Positions 8,114-17,542 of a stretch of DNA of 64,000 nt are shown piece by piece (position 1 is the first letter of the stretch; each line of letters begins with the position of its first letter). Made by a program: the position numbers and the translations under genes. The notes beneath the pieces were generated by a model. It was not told where the DNA came from and searched no databases. It saw nothing but the letters and a program-made list of their open reading frames with translations. This DNA comes from Leptospira langatensis (lineage in GTDB: Bacteria > Spirochaetota > Leptospiria > Leptospirales > Leptospiraceae): contig NZ_RQER01000001.1 in the NCBI RefSeq assembly GCF_004770615.1, forward strand, positions 558,001 through 622,000. Direction: 5' to 3'.

Positions 8114-9244
8114 ATGCCCGCAGGTCTGAAACAAAAAGATCCGATTCTAGAGATCCAAGAGTTCGATCCTAAAACGAATCTTAAACTTAGGAATTGGTTC
8201 TTGAAAGAAAAAAGAGACCTGCCTTTCCGTAAGAACAGGACTCCTTATTCTACTTGGGTGAGCGAGATCATGTTGCAGCAAACAAGAGTTGCAGCTATGC
8301 TTCCCTTGTACGAAAAGTTCATGGCTCGCTTCCCGAAGCCGGAGGATCTTGCCTCTGCAGAAGAAGAGGAAGTCTTTCGGTATTGGCAAGGTCTTGGATA
8401 TTATTCCCGAGCTAAGAACCTTTTGGCAGGGGTTCGCAAACTAGTAAACGAGTTTCGTGGAAAATTCCCTGAGACTCTGGAAGAAGCGCTTTCCCTTCCC
8501 GGGATCGGTCCTTATACTGCCCGGGCCATTCTATCCATTTCTTATAATTTACCTTTTGCCGTTTTGGATGGAAATGCAAAGCGAGTCCTTTCCCGTCTTG
8601 CGATGTTCCGAGAGTCGGGACCGAAGGCGGATCCGATCTTGCAAAAGATCGCAGATTCCTTTTTGAACCGGGACTTTCCCGGCGATCATAACGAAGCGGT
8701 CATGGAGCTTGGGGCCAGGATCTGTATTCCAAAACCTTTATGTACCCAATGTCCTCTGCAAACGGATTGCATCGCCTATCAAAACGGGGTCCAAGAGAGC
8801 ATTCCGGAAACGGAGAAGAAGAAAAAGGAAATCCCTTTGGATATCCGATTCTATATTCTTAAAGGCAAGCAAGGCATTCTTCTTGTCCGTTATCCTGAGA
8901 GAAGATTCTTCAAAACCATTTATTCTTTGCCATTTTCCTTTGAGGGGAAAAATCCCTACGAGCCGGATCCTGTTTTGGACTGGGACTTAAAGACTTCGGA
9001 TCTAGGGATCAAGTTTAAGCATACGATCACTCATCATAAGATCCAAGGTTTTGTTTCAGAGACAGAATTGGATGCTAAGAAGGAAAAAAGGATCCTGGAG
9101 GATTTTCGTAAAGCCCGTCCTTCGATAGAGATCAAATACTGCCATTGGAGAGATCTGGAAACAGAGTTTCCTTCTTCTATTGCTAAAAAGATCAAGCAGA
9201 CATTGGCAAAGAATGGAGCCGTTCTGCCCGGTCTGGAAAATTAA
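8114..9244 (+). CDS. mutY: A/G-specific adenine DNA glycosylase
   Basis: MutY removes adenine mispaired with 8-oxoguanine. The 376-residue product has EIMLQQTRVAAMLPLY near residue 52, the helix-hairpin-helix LPGIGPYTARAIL near 128, the catalytic Asp in AVLDGNAKRVLSRL, a 4Fe-4S cluster loop, and a C-terminal MutT-like domain (FYILKGKQGILLVRYPERRFF). The cluster motif reads C-x5-C-x2-C-x5-C, one residue shorter in its first loop than the usual C-x6-C-x2-C-x5-C. The ubiD-family gene follows after 21 bp and hldD 15 bp later, so the three may be cotranscribed. Confidence 0.93.
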   Translation: MPAGLKQKDPILEIQEFDPKTNLKLRNWFLKEKRDLPFRKNRTPYSTWVSEIMLQQTRVAAMLPLYEKFMARFPKPEDLASAEEEEVFRYWQGLGYYSRAKNLLAGVRKLVNEFRGKFPETLEEALSLPGIGPYTARAILSISYNLPFAVLDGNAKRVLSRLAMFRESGPKADPILQKIADSFLNRDFPGDHNEAVMELGARICIPKPLCTQCPLQTDCIAYQNGVQESIPETEKKKKEIPLDIRFYILKGKQGILLVRYPERRFFKTIYSLPFSFEGKNPYEPDPVLDWDLKTSDLGIKFKHTITHHKIQGFVSETELDAKKEKRILEDFRKARPSIEIKYCHWRDLETEFPSSIAKKIKQTLAKNGAVLPGLEN

Positions 9245-9265
9245 ACTTTTATTAAAAGGTAAACT

Positions 9266-11023
9266 ATGAGTATCCGATCCACAGCCGATTTCGTAAAAGA
9301 ACTTTCTAAGAAGGGTGAGCTTTTGGAGATCCGTGAAGAGGTGGATCCCATTTTGGAGATCGCGGAAATCCAAAGAAGGGTGGTTGCCAAACGAGGCCCG
9401 GCGCTCTTATTCTCGAATGTAAAAGGTTCTCCTTTTTCCGTGGCTACGAATCTGTACGGCTCCGAGAATCGGATCAAGATCGCATTCGGGGAGAATCCGG
9501 AAAAGTTTATTCAAAAATTAGCATATTCCGTAAAACATCTTATGCCTCCCACTCCTAAGAAAGTATGGGAAGCGAGATCCTTGGCTTGGACCGCCCTTAG
9601 AGTAGGTCTTCGTAAGGTAAGCAAGGCTCCTGTACTAGAAACAGAATTAGAAGATCTGAATATTCTTCCCGCATTGAAATCCTGGCCGAAAGACGCCGGA
9701 AGATTTATTACTCTTCCCTTGGTGTATACGGAAAGTCCTAAAACCGGCAAAGGGAATCTGGGAATGTATCGCATCCAATTTCACGAACCGAAGCTGACAG
9801 GGATGCATATCCAAATCCATAGAGGGGGAGGCTTTCATTATGCGGAAGCAGAGGCCGAAGGAAATTCCCTTCCCGCTCATATCTATGTAGGAGGTCCTCC
9901 CGCTCTTACGATCTCTGCAGTGGCTCCTCTGCCGGAAGAGATCAGCGAATTCTTACTTGCTTCTCTATTAATGGGAGAACGCTTGCAGATCACAAAGAAG
10001 AAGGGAATTAGCACGTTGCCGATCGTGGCGGACGCGGACTTTGCACTCATAGGAAAGATCCCGCCTAAGATCCGTAAACCGGAGGGTCCTTTTGGGGATC
10101 ATTACGGATATTATGCGCTGAAACATGACTATCCCGTGTTCCAAGTAGAAAGGATATTCGCTAGAAAGAATGCGATCTGGCCAGCCACTGTTGTCGGACG
10201 TCCTCCCCAAGAAGATCATTGGATCGCCGAGTATTTGCAGCATCTTCTTTCCCCTATGTTCCCGATCGTAATGCCTCAAGTAAAAGGTGTTTGGGCGTAT
10301 GAGGAATCCGGAGTGCATTCTCTCGCTGCCGCCATCGTAAAAGAAAGATATAAGAAAGAAGCGTTTATGGGAGCTCTTCGCATTTTGGGTGAAGGGCAAC
10401 TGTCCCTGACCAAATTCCTAGTAGTGACGGATCAGGAGATCCCTCTCCAGGATTTTAGAAAGACCTTCCTTGCTGCGTTAGAGAGATTCCAACCGGAAAC
10501 GGATCTGCATATCTTCTCGAATATTTCTCAGGATACCTTGGACTATACTGGGCCCAAGGTGAACGAAGGAAGTAAGGCAGTTCTTTTAGGTGTAGGACCT
10601 AAGACCCAAAAATTGAAGGAAAAGATCACAGGGACTTTAAAGAATTCTAAATTTAAGAATCCTAAAGTATATTGCCCCGGGGTCTTGGTCGTTTCCGGAC
10701 CCAAATTTAAAAGAGGGGACGGGGTAGCAAAGGCTCTCTTGAAAGAAGGGATCGTAAAGGATTTCACCTTTGTTTGTATCGTGGATAATTCGGAAGAAGC
10801 GGTCCGCTCCGATCACGATTTTATCTGGAACGTATTTACTAGGTTTGAACCTGCTGCGGATATTTATGGGAACACGGAAACGATCCGAAACCATATTTCG
10901 TTCCGCGGACCAATCGTTATAGATGCAAGATTAAAGGACTGGTACCCTCCCGTTTTGGAAGAGGATCCTAAAATCGCGAAGCAAGTGGATACTAGATTTG
11001 GTAGACTAATTGATTCGCTTTAA
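9266..11023 (+). CDS. UbiD-family decarboxylase
   Basis: UbiD enzymes use prenylated FMN to decarboxylate aromatic or polyprenylated acids, commonly in quinone synthesis. The 585-residue protein shows the family core: RDL-type entry (RSTADFVKELSKKGELLEI), MYRIQFHEPKLTGMHIQIHRGG, the catalytic-site segment PEGPFGDHYGYY, and a C-terminal VIDARLKDWYPP. A role in menaquinone synthesis is likely from family knowledge, but no other quinone gene is nearby. The gene has a short gap to mutY upstream and hldD downstream. No UbiX partner is in the window. Confidence 0.85.
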   Translation: MSIRSTADFVKELSKKGELLEIREEVDPILEIAEIQRRVVAKRGPALLFSNVKGSPFSVATNLYGSENRIKIAFGENPEKFIQKLAYSVKHLMPPTPKKVWEARSLAWTALRVGLRKVSKAPVLETELEDLNILPALKSWPKDAGRFITLPLVYTESPKTGKGNLGMYRIQFHEPKLTGMHIQIHRGGGFHYAEAEAEGNSLPAHIYVGGPPALTISAVAPLPEEISEFLLASLLMGERLQITKKKGISTLPIVADADFALIGKIPPKIRKPEGPFGDHYGYYALKHDYPVFQVERIFARKNAIWPATVVGRPPQEDHWIAEYLQHLLSPMFPIVMPQVKGVWAYEESGVHSLAAAIVKERYKKEAFMGALRILGEGQLSLTKFLVVTDQEIPLQDFRKTFLAALERFQPETDLHIFSNISQDTLDYTGPKVNEGSKAVLLGVGPKTQKLKEKITGTLKNSKFKNPKVYCPGVLVVSGPKFKRGDGVAKALLKEGIVKDFTFVCIVDNSEEAVRSDHDFIWNVFTRFEPAADIYGNTETIRNHISFRGPIVIDARLKDWYPPVLEEDPKIAKQVDTRFGRLIDSL

Positions 11024-11038
11024 TCGAATGGAGAGAGT

Positions 11039-12007
11039 ATGTCGATGAAACGAGTGATCGTTACCGGTGGAGCCGGCCTGATCGGAAGCAATATCGTTCG
11101 CCTTTTGAATGAAAAAGGAATTTCGGATATTTTGGTCGTGGACCATTTAGGTACTTCTTCTAAATGGAAGAATCTTAGAAATTTGGAATATTCCGATTAT
11201 CTGGAAAAGGAGGAATTCCTCCAGAAAGTACAGAAAGGAAAGATCGTAAAGGATTACACTCATATTTTCCATTTGGGTGCTTGCTCCTCCACTACGGAGA
11301 CGGATGCTTCTTATCTGATCCGAAATAATTTCGAATATACCAAGATCCTGGCAGAAGAGTCCTTGAATCGGAAGATAAAATTCCTGTATGCCTCTTCTGC
11401 TGCTACGTATGGGGACGGGAAATTTGGCTATGACGATCAGGCCGATATTCATCCTCTCAAGCCTTTGAATATGTACGGATATTCCAAGCAGATGTTCGAT
11501 CTATATGCTCAGAAGAAGGGATTCTTACATAAGATCACCGGTGTGAAATACTTCAATATTTTCGGTTTTGGAGAGGCTCACAAGGGAGATATGAGATCCG
11601 TTGTCTTGAAAGGTTACGATCAGATCCTGACCGAGGGAAAGCTGAGACTCTTTAAATCCTACAAACCGGACTATAGGGACGGGGAGCAGAAGCGGGATTT
11701 CCTATATGTTAAGGACGCCGCAAAGATCAGCCTCCATCTATTAAAGAAAAATAAATTTGGTTTATATAATGTGGGAAGGGGAGTCGCGGAGACCTGGAAT
11801 GACCTGGCTGGGGCACTTTTCAGCGCATTGGGAAAACCTGTGAACATAGAATACGTGGAAATGCCGGAATCCTTGCAGGCAAAATACCAGTATTTTACGA
11901 AGGCGGAGACTGCGAGATTGCTAGAAAGCGGCTACCAGGAAGGTTTTACCGACTTGAGAACGGCAATAGCGGATTACGTTTCCTTGTTAAGGAAGGAAGA
12001 AGAGTAA
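11039..12007 (+). CDS. hldD: ADP-L-glycero-D-manno-heptose 6-epimerase
   Basis: HldD (RfaD) makes the heptose donor for the LPS inner core by epimerising ADP-D-glycero-D-manno-heptose. The 322-residue protein is an extended SDR with the NAD(P)-binding TGGAGLIGSN near residue 11. The heptose-epimerase segment VVDHLGTSSKWKNL, ASSAATYG and the catalytic YGYSK follow. The ATG at 11039 is followed by a second ATG two codons on (MSMKRV); either could be used, and GGAGAG precedes the first. The family fits well and the length is normal. A hairpin follows the stop. Confidence 0.92.
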   Translation: MSMKRVIVTGGAGLIGSNIVRLLNEKGISDILVVDHLGTSSKWKNLRNLEYSDYLEKEEFLQKVQKGKIVKDYTHIFHLGACSSTTETDASYLIRNNFEYTKILAEESLNRKIKFLYASSAATYGDGKFGYDDQADIHPLKPLNMYGYSKQMFDLYAQKKGFLHKITGVKYFNIFGFGEAHKGDMRSVVLKGYDQILTEGKLRLFKSYKPDYRDGEQKRDFLYVKDAAKISLHLLKKNKFGLYNVGRGVAETWNDLAGALFSALGKPVNIEYVEMPESLQAKYQYFTKAETARLLESGYQEGFTDLRTAIADYVSLLRKEEE

Positions 12008-12028
12008 AAGGGGTTCTGTCGAACCCCC
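12006..12028 (-). terminator. Intrinsic terminator of the ArsR gene
   Basis: GGGGTTC (12010-12016) and GAACCCC (12021-12027) form a perfect 7-bp stem with a TGTC loop. Read on the minus strand, the stem is followed by TTTT, so it fits termination of the ArsR transcript. On the plus strand, hldD lacks a T-run, but the hairpin sits between convergent genes and may serve both weakly. Confidence 0.6.
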
Positions 12029-12040
12029 GCAGTTCATGAA

Positions 12041-12343
12041 TTACTTAGAGAAGATCTGAAGTAAGGATTTTGCAAAAGCTTTGAATTTTGCGTCTTTGAT
12101 CGAGTAGAAAACTTGATTAGAGACTTTCTTGCTGCCTAGGTAACCGGCTTCTTTCATTTTGCTTAAATGTTGAGATGCTGCCGATTGGCTGATGCCTAAC
12201 GCATCAACTAACTCGCCTACGCTGTGTTCTTTTTTAGAAAGATGAAGTAATATTTTCAATCTGTCCGGATGCGCTACCGCTTTTAAGCCGCGGATAGTAG
12301 AGTCCAGATGAGTTTTCTTAATGTCTAACTTTTGGGCTGCCAT
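12041..12343 (-). CDS. ArsR-family winged-helix transcriptional regulator
   Basis: The 100-residue protein is a compact ArsR/SmtB-type winged helix. It has an AHPDRLKILLHLSK entry helix, the recognition helix SQSAASQHLSKMKEAGYL and a beta-wing (SKKVSNQVFYSI). The metal-site sequence ELCVCDL on the third helix is absent: here it is HSVGELVDALG, with no cysteines anywhere. It is therefore probably not a cysteine-based metal sensor. The target genes are unknown, and an AT-rich region of about 470 bp lies upstream. Confidence 0.88.
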   Translation of the reverse strand: MAAQKLDIKKTHLDSTIRGLKAVAHPDRLKILLHLSKKEHSVGELVDALGISQSAASQHLSKMKEAGYLGSKKVSNQVFYSIKDAKFKAFAKSLLQIFSK

Positions 12344-12811
12344 AGTCTGCCTTCTGTTGTATTTGAATCCATTCTACTATATCTTAGGAAATTTACAAGG
12401 ATTTACGAATCCAATCTCAAATTTTTGTAAAATTATCATTCGTGTAAATTATGATATAATTATGGAATTCGGAACAAAATAATTTATTACCAAAAAGACG
12501 TTATCGAATGCCTGCTCGAGCGCTTAAGATAAATATAAACAGTCGAGTTTTATTATATTTTCATATTTCTTATTCGTTCCTTTAAAAAAATGAAAAATTC
12601 TATATTCTAATGTTCGGATAGACTTCGGGGATTATTAGATTCTTTGAATTTATTAAAAAGATAATTCAATGTTAAAGTTAGTACGAGGCATGCTCCTATT
12701 TTCGAACGAGTTAAATTAGAAAAATTGAAAATTGAAGGCAAAAGTATGGAAGAACGGAAGCAGAGAGGATTAGGGAATCGATCGATTCCCTAATAGGAAG
12801 CGTTAAACGAT
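12344..12811. other. 468-bp AT-rich intergenic region
   Basis: No supported gene is seen. It carries the ArsR promoter side (a TATAGT-like -10 on the minus strand near 12376), long A/T tracts (for example near 12440-12480 and 12540-12610), and at its right end a 26-bp perfect palindrome described separately. A 15-codon ATG frame at 12745 lacks support. The AT content is clearly higher than in the neighbouring genes. Confidence 0.6.
12769..12794 (-). terminator. 26-bp perfect palindrome after the SDR gene, probable terminator
   Basis: Bases 12769-12781 read ATTAGGGAATCGA and the next 13 bases are their exact reverse complement. The palindrome lies 17 bp beyond the SDR stop codon on the minus strand, the position of a terminator. 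However, the downstream minus-strand bases (CCTCTCTGC) lack a T-run. A protein-binding operator is the alternative. Confidence 0.45.
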
Positions 12812-13582
12812 TTAGATCTTCACGCCTCCGGATATTTCTAGAACTACTCCGTCCACCAAATCATTCTGAGCAATGAATACAGCAGTACTAGCAATCTCAT
12901 CCGGCCTTCCTAATCTTCCGATCGGGATCTGAGCCTCCCATTTCTTAAGAGCCTCCGGATTCATATCCTTCATTACCATTTCCGTAGCGATAAAGCCGGG
13001 AGCGATCCCTGCTACTCGGATCCCGTAACGGCTGAGTTCCTTGGCCCATAAACGGGTCATAGCGGCTACTCCCGCCTTAGCAGCGGAATAATTGGTCTGG
13101 CCCGGGTTTCCGTGCATAGAAACGGAAGCGATCGGGATGATCACTCCCTTGGTCCCATGATTTACCATTTGAACGGCCGCTTCTCTACCGGTTAGGAATA
13201 CACCTGTGAGGTTTACGTCTATGACGGATTGCCATTCCGCCAAAGAAAGCTTGGAGGCTACCTTTCCAGTCTGTTTATCCGCTTTGATCAGAAGACCGTC
13301 CCTGAGAATGCCGGCATTGAGCACGGCAATGTCTACGGAGCCAAAGGCAGAAACCGCATCCTGCATGAGTTTCTCGGCGTCTTTTTCCTTAGAGACGTCG
13401 GTTTGCACTGCGATGACTTTTGCGCCCAAGGCCTCGATCTCTTTCTTAGCGATCTCTAATTTTTCCCCGGAGATATCGGATAGTACGATATTGGCTCCCA
13501 ATTTGGCGAAATGGATCGCCATTTCCTTGCCTAAGCCTCCGGCCGAACCGGTGACTACAGCGGTCTTATTTGTGATTTCCAA
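12812..13582 (-). CDS. Short-chain dehydrogenase/reductase, FabG-like
   Basis: The 256-residue NAD(P)H-dependent oxidoreductase has [11 protein letters not shown] near residue 11, [11 protein letters not shown], the NAG motif ([10 protein letters not shown]), the catalytic Ser in ASVSMHG and YSAAK. The C-terminus, [14 protein letters not shown], matches 3-ketoacyl-reductase-type SDRs. The substrate is not determinable; 3-oxoacyl-ACP or hydroxyacyl-CoA reduction is plausible. The gene starts inside the end of the GHKL ATPase gene (17-bp overlap, same strand), implying translational coupling. Confidence 0.88.
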   Translation of the reverse strand: MEITNKTAVVTGSAGGLGKEMAIHFAKLGANIVLSDISGEKLEIAKKEIEALGAKVIAVQTDVSKEKDAEKLMQDAVSAFGSVDIAVLNAGILRDGLLIKADKQTGKVASKLSLAEWQSVIDVNLTGVFLTGREAAVQMVNHGTKGVIIPIASVSMHGNPGQTNYSAAKAGVAAMTRLWAKELSRYGIRVAGIAPGFIATEMVMKDMNPEALKKWEAQIPIGRLGRPDEIASTAVFIAQNDLVDGVVLEISGGVKI

Positions 13583-14270
13583 CTTGGTTGATTTCCTTAC
13601 TTCTAATGGTTACGTATTTATCGGTGAAAGGGATCTCTACTCTGGCGACTGTTTCCGAGGCCTGGGTTTGGATCCGGAATAGGTTCGGATCGATATTCTC
13701 GCTCTTGAGAAGGATCATAATAAGAGCGATCCCAAGTCCGGCTCCTTCCGTATTGTCCATATTGTCCATATAGAACTCGGCAATATCGTTGTACTCCATT
13801 GCCTTTCTCATCTTCTCCCGCATACGAGCCTCTTCGATCTCGATTACGGGAGTATTATTTACGACTTCTACTACCAAACCTTCGGTTGCGTAGATGATAT
13901 TGATCTTAACGAATACTCCTCTCGCTAAACAGCGCTTTCCGTATTCGTCTGCCATCTTTTCGGAGAAGTTCTCTTTGAACTTAGCAAGACCGCTATCGTA
14001 ATGCTCCGCGTTACGGATATCTAATCCTATGTCTTCGAAGAATACCCGTTTCTGATTCGCCTTCACTCCGTTGATCGCCATCTCTTTCGTGATGGTATAA
14101 AGCATTTCGATGTATCTGGACTGTCCTAGTTTTTCCAGAACTTCCGTCAGGATCCTCAGTACATACTTCTCCAATTTGGAGTTCATGCGAGAGGATTGAA
14201 CGGAGATGCGGGAACGATTGCGGATATAGTCAGAGAGCTGGGCGTCTAATTGTTTAAAGCTTTTTGCCAT
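13566..14270 (-). CDS. Stand-alone GHKL (histidine-kinase-like) ATPase domain protein
   Basis: The 234-residue cytoplasmic protein has an N-box-like helix ([21 protein letters not shown], about residues 57-77). It also has an ATP-lid/G-box ([19 protein letters not shown], about 171-189), with a beta-sheet core between them. There is no DHp histidine, no receiver and no transmembrane segment, so it is not a classical sensor kinase. It could be an anti-sigma-type serine kinase or a signalling adaptor. It is transcribed upstream of and overlaps the SDR gene, an unusual pairing. Family membership is fairly clear; the function is not. Confidence 0.75.
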   Translation of the reverse strand: MAKSFKQLDAQLSDYIRNRSRISVQSSRMNSKLEKYVLRILTEVLEKLGQSRYIEMLYTITKEMAINGVKANQKRVFFEDIGLDIRNAEHYDSGLAKFKENFSEKMADEYGKRCLARGVFVKINIIYATEGLVVEVVNNTPVIEIEEARMREKMRKAMEYNDIAEFYMDNMDNTEGAGLGIALIMILLKSENIDPNLFRIQTQASETVARVEIPFTDKYVTIRSKEINQVGNHK

Positions 14271-14482
14271 GCTCGTCCTTCGGAGGAGAAAATCGAAACC
14301 TATTCTTTCCTCTCGGACGAATCAGGCAATCAAAAATCCGATTTCGCCGGATTACAAGCCTTCTCAGAGCGATTTCGTCCTTTGCATTCTATTGGAAACT
14401 TGTTTGTAAAGTTTCTTTAAAATACTCCTTCGCAACTCCGATCGGAGCGGAATGAAATTTATGAATACTATACAAAAAAATA

Positions 14483-14531
14483 GTTTACAAAAATTTATAA
14501 GTAAACGAATATTAAGGTATAAATAAGGGGG
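14483..14531 (+). promoter_or_regulatory. recN promoter region with inverted repeat and strong RBS
   Basis: GTTTAC (14483-14488) and its exact inverted copy GTAAAC (14501-14506) are separated by 12 AT bases. A TATAAA-like element (14518-14523) and AAGGGGG (14525-14531) precede the recN ATG at 14536. The inverted repeat could be an operator. It does not match the TTTG-N5-CAAA SOS box reported for Leptospira. Confidence 0.35.
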
Positions 14532-14535
14532 CTCT

Positions 14536-16242
14536 ATGCTTCAAACGCTTTCTATTCGAGATTTTGCTTTAATCGATTCTGCTCAAATTGATTTGAGATC
14601 CGGCCTAACTGCGATTACAGGAGAAACCGGTTCCGGTAAGTCCTTACTCTTGGATGCTATATCCTCTCTTCTGGGGGGAAAGAGTAGTGCGATGGATATT
14701 CGAACTGGTTCGGACAAGTACTGTCTCGAAGCCGCTTTTGATATTTCCAATAATCCGAGTGCAAAGCAGTGGATCGAGGAGCATGGATTTCCTCTCAACG
14801 GTCCCTCTCTAGTGATCAGAAAGGAATTTTCTCGGGATGGAAAGACCAAGATCCAGATCAATCATTCTCTTTCTTCTGTTCAGGTGCTTCGAGGATTGGG
14901 CGAATTGCTCTCCGAAGTACATAACCAGAACGACCAGATCCTACTCTTGGACAAGACCCAGCAGTTGGATATACTGGATTCCTATGCCGGGCTCGTTCCT
15001 TTGAGGGGAGAGGTGCGAGAGGGCTTTCTTACCTATAAGAGCCTCAAAAAAAGGCTAGAAGAATTGGAGATGAACCATGCGGATAAGAACCGCAAGAAAG
15101 AGATCCTACAGTACCAGATCGAGGAGATCCATGGCGCCAATCTGAAGGAGGGAGAAGAAGAGGAACTCTCTAAGGAAGAGCATCTTCTTACCCATGGCGA
15201 AAAGTTGGCAGAGAACCTGGATCTGATCACCGGGTATTTGCATGAAAGTGAATCTTCTATTTTGGGATCCTTTCCTAAGATCTTGGCCGCTTCCGATAAG
15301 ATCAAATCCTTCAGTACTTCTTTAGAAGAGATGGATTCTTCATTAAAAGATGTTTATGTAACCATTCGAGAGATCAATGCCAGTGCCCAAGACCAAAAGG
15401 AAGAGGTCTTCTTCTCTCCGGAACGTCTCTCTCATGTGCAATCCAGACTGGATCTGATCCAAAAATTAAAGAAAAAATACGGTTCTTCTATTTTAGAGAT
15501 CTTAAATACGAAAAAGAAGGCAGAAGACGAACTGGCAGCTCTAGAGCAGAATCTGGATTCTAAAGTATCTTTAGAGAAGGAGAGGAAAAGAGCGGCAGAC
15601 AAATTGACCCAATTGTGTCTGCAATTGTCCAAGGCAAGAAGAGAAGTCTTAAACCGCTTCGAAACCAAATTGAAATCTGAATTAGAAGTGCTCGGAATGC
15701 AAGGTGCCGGTTTGCAAGTGGTGCTTCGTTGGGAAACAAGTGCGGAAGGAGAAGTAGAAGCACAAGGAAAATCTTATTTAGTAAATGAGTATGGATTGGA
15801 TCAGGCAGAATTCTACTTCAGTCCGAATCCGGGCGAAAAACCAAGGCCTTTACGTAAGATCGCTTCCGGTGGAGAGATCTCCAGAGTGATGTTGGCCATA
15901 AAGAGCGTATTAGGTTCCAATTTTGATGGAAAAGTTTTAGTTTTTGACGAGGTTGACTCCGGTCTGGGTGGAGAGATCGCTTTGGATGTGGCAAAGAAAT
16001 TAAGAGTCTTATCCAAAACTCATCAGATCATCCTAGTTACTCACCTGCAGCAGATTGCGGCGGCGGCAGATCACCATCTTTTAGTGAGTAAACATATAAA
16101 AGACGGTCGAACAATCTCCGAAGCAGAATTCTTAGGAATGGAAGAGAGGACGTTGGAACTTGCGAGGATGATCTCGGGTCAGAACATATCTAAAGGCGCT
16201 CTGCATCACGCAAAGGAATTGCTGAAAAAAAAGGCGGTATAA
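14536..16242 (+). CDS. recN: DNA repair protein RecN
   Basis: RecN is an SMC-like ATPase that holds broken DNA ends during recombinational repair. The 568-residue product has an N-terminal Walker A ([13 protein letters not shown]) and a VHNQNDQ-type Q-loop near residue 130. A central coiled coil (about 155-370) follows, then the ABC signature [16 protein letters not shown] and Walker [17 protein letters not shown]. The length and order match the family. It is monocistronic, with an AT-rich promoter region upstream and a hairpin terminator overlapping the stop. Confidence 0.95.
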   Translation: MLQTLSIRDFALIDSAQIDLRSGLTAITGETGSGKSLLLDAISSLLGGKSSAMDIRTGSDKYCLEAAFDISNNPSAKQWIEEHGFPLNGPSLVIRKEFSRDGKTKIQINHSLSSVQVLRGLGELLSEVHNQNDQILLLDKTQQLDILDSYAGLVPLRGEVREGFLTYKSLKKRLEELEMNHADKNRKKEILQYQIEEIHGANLKEGEEEELSKEEHLLTHGEKLAENLDLITGYLHESESSILGSFPKILAASDKIKSFSTSLEEMDSSLKDVYVTIREINASAQDQKEEVFFSPERLSHVQSRLDLIQKLKKKYGSSILEILNTKKKAEDELAALEQNLDSKVSLEKERKRAADKLTQLCLQLSKARREVLNRFETKLKSELEVLGMQGAGLQVVLRWETSAEGEVEAQGKSYLVNEYGLDQAEFYFSPNPGEKPRPLRKIASGGEISRVMLAIKSVLGSNFDGKVLVFDEVDSGLGGEIALDVAKKLRVLSKTHQIILVTHLQQIAAAADHHLLVSKHIKDGRTISEAEFLGMEERTLELARMISGQNISKGALHHAKELLKKKAV

Positions 16243-16265
16243 AAAACCGCCTTTCTCGCATTTTT
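16231..16265 (+). terminator. Intrinsic terminator overlapping the recN stop
   Basis: AAGGCGGT (16231-16238) and ACCGCCTT (16246-16253) form a perfect 8-bp stem around an A-rich loop. The region after it is T-rich (TCTCGCATTTTT). The stem starts inside the last recN codons. Confidence 0.65.
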
Positions 16266-16371
16266 ACTGAGTGGATTTTCCATACGGTCAAAAAGAAGGC
16301 ATTCCTTTTAAAAATCGTTTGGCAGGGACAGCCGAGTTGGAAACCCTACTCCTTGGAGAACCTAAGCCGAC

Positions 16372-16977
16372 ATGATCCTTGCTAAAACAGATTCTTTGGT
16401 TTCCATTATTCCACCGGAAACCATCCCTATTTTGATCCTTCTTGTATCTATTATAGGATTTACAATTATCATTGAAAGGCTGATCTTCTTTTCTCGTTGG
16501 AAGTCCATTTCTCCGGATGATTGGAGAAGAGTAAAAGATCTTCTGAGAGAAAAGAATTACGACTCCGCGGCTGATCTGATGCGGAGCCTGAGCCAGGGAC
16601 CGGTTTCTCAGGTTTTACAAGCGGGGATCGCTCAATACAAACGAAGCGCTTCTTCTGTTGACGACGAATTTATTACCCAGGGTTTAAATCAGATCCAGAG
16701 AATGGAAAAATTCCTTTCTCCTTTGGCAACGATTGCAACGATCTCTCCGCTGCTCGGAGTACTCGGGACAGTACTTGGGATCATTCGCTCCTTTGCAGAA
16801 GGGTCCGGAACCAGAGGGGCCGAAGTAGGGATCAGTGAGGCATTGATCACCACTGCTATGGGACTGGGAGTAGCTATTCCTGCGTACATCTTCCATAACT
16901 TCTTCCAAAAAAGAAAAGAAGATGCGATTGCAGAAATGGAAAGCTTCTCCGAGCAAGCGCTTAGGTTTTTGAAATAA
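16372..16977 (+). CDS. exbB: MotA/TolQ/ExbB proton channel family protein
   Basis: The 201-residue inner-membrane protein has three membrane helices: about residues 17-36, a long middle segment near 116-140 ([18 protein letters not shown]) and 160-180 ([22 protein letters not shown]). The conserved TolQ/ExbB pore helix signatures GLLGTV-like and AEALITTA-like are present. With ExbD it forms a proton-driven motor that energises TonB-dependent outer-membrane uptake. The exbD start is 2 nt downstream. There is no tonB in the window, so an ExbBD or TolQR role cannot be settled; bamA follows. Confidence 0.88.
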   Translation: MILAKTDSLVSIIPPETIPILILLVSIIGFTIIIERLIFFSRWKSISPDDWRRVKDLLREKNYDSAADLMRSLSQGPVSQVLQAGIAQYKRSASSVDDEFITQGLNQIQRMEKFLSPLATIATISPLLGVLGTVLGIIRSFAEGSGTRGAEVGISEALITTAMGLGVAIPAYIFHNFFQKRKEDAIAEMESFSEQALRFLK

Positions 16978-16979
16978 TC

Positions 16980-17444
16980 ATGAAATTCAGAAAGTGGAGT
17001 CGGGGAGAAAGCGGTTTAAGAGCGGGCCAGATCGAGCTTGCTCCGATGATCGATGTGATCAGCTTCATCGTGATCTACTTTTTGATGAATGCTACTTTGG
17101 AAAAGGCTACCGTGATCAAGGTGGAGCTTCCTCGATCTTCCAATTCCGCTCAGGAAAAGAAAAAAGACGAACTAGTGATTACCGTAAATAAGGACGGTAA
17201 GATCTTCTTAGATAAAGATACAGAGCCGGTTCCGTTAGAGAAATTAACGGAGAAGATCAAGATCTTCAACGGCACGAACAGTGGCGAAGAGAAGGACAAG
17301 AAGGACTCGAGTAAAAATAGAGTAATTATTCGCGGGGATGGCGGAGCAAATTACCAAACAATTGTAAAAGTGATCGATAAAGTGAATGAAGCCGGTGTCA
17401 CAAGATTCAATCTTGCAATGGTACGTCAGCCTGGAGGTCAGTGA
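16980..17444 (+). CDS. exbD: ExbD/TolR family biopolymer transport protein
   Basis: The 154-residue protein has one N-terminal membrane helix (about residues 24-40). It carries the proton-pathway Asp in [18 protein letters not shown] and a periplasmic C-terminal domain ([16 protein letters not shown]...[26 protein letters not shown]). It partners the ExbB-like protein encoded 2 nt upstream. A charged linker (about 110-125, [12 protein letters not shown]) inside the periplasmic domain is longer than usual. Confidence 0.9.
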   Translation: MKFRKWSRGESGLRAGQIELAPMIDVISFIVIYFLMNATLEKATVIKVELPRSSNSAQEKKKDELVITVNKDGKIFLDKDTEPVPLEKLTEKIKIFNGTNSGEEKDKKDSSKNRVIIRGDGGANYQTIVKVIDKVNEAGVTRFNLAMVRQPGGQ

Positions 17445-17542
17445 TTCGTTTTCCTGAATCGAGACCTCTTGCGTAAAGAATATATCACCACAAGCTTACA
17501 ATTAAATTTTAAAATAGCCTGTAGGCGATTTCTAAAAGACTC

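Noticed and set aside
12745..12792. Fifteen-codon ATG frame in the AT-rich gap
   Set aside because: Too short, with no ribosome site, and it ends in the palindrome.
14483..14506. LexA (SOS) box upstream of recN
   Set aside because: The GTTTAC-N12-GTAAAC repeat does not match the TTTG-N5-CAAA box reported for Leptospira; kept only as an unexplained inverted repeat.
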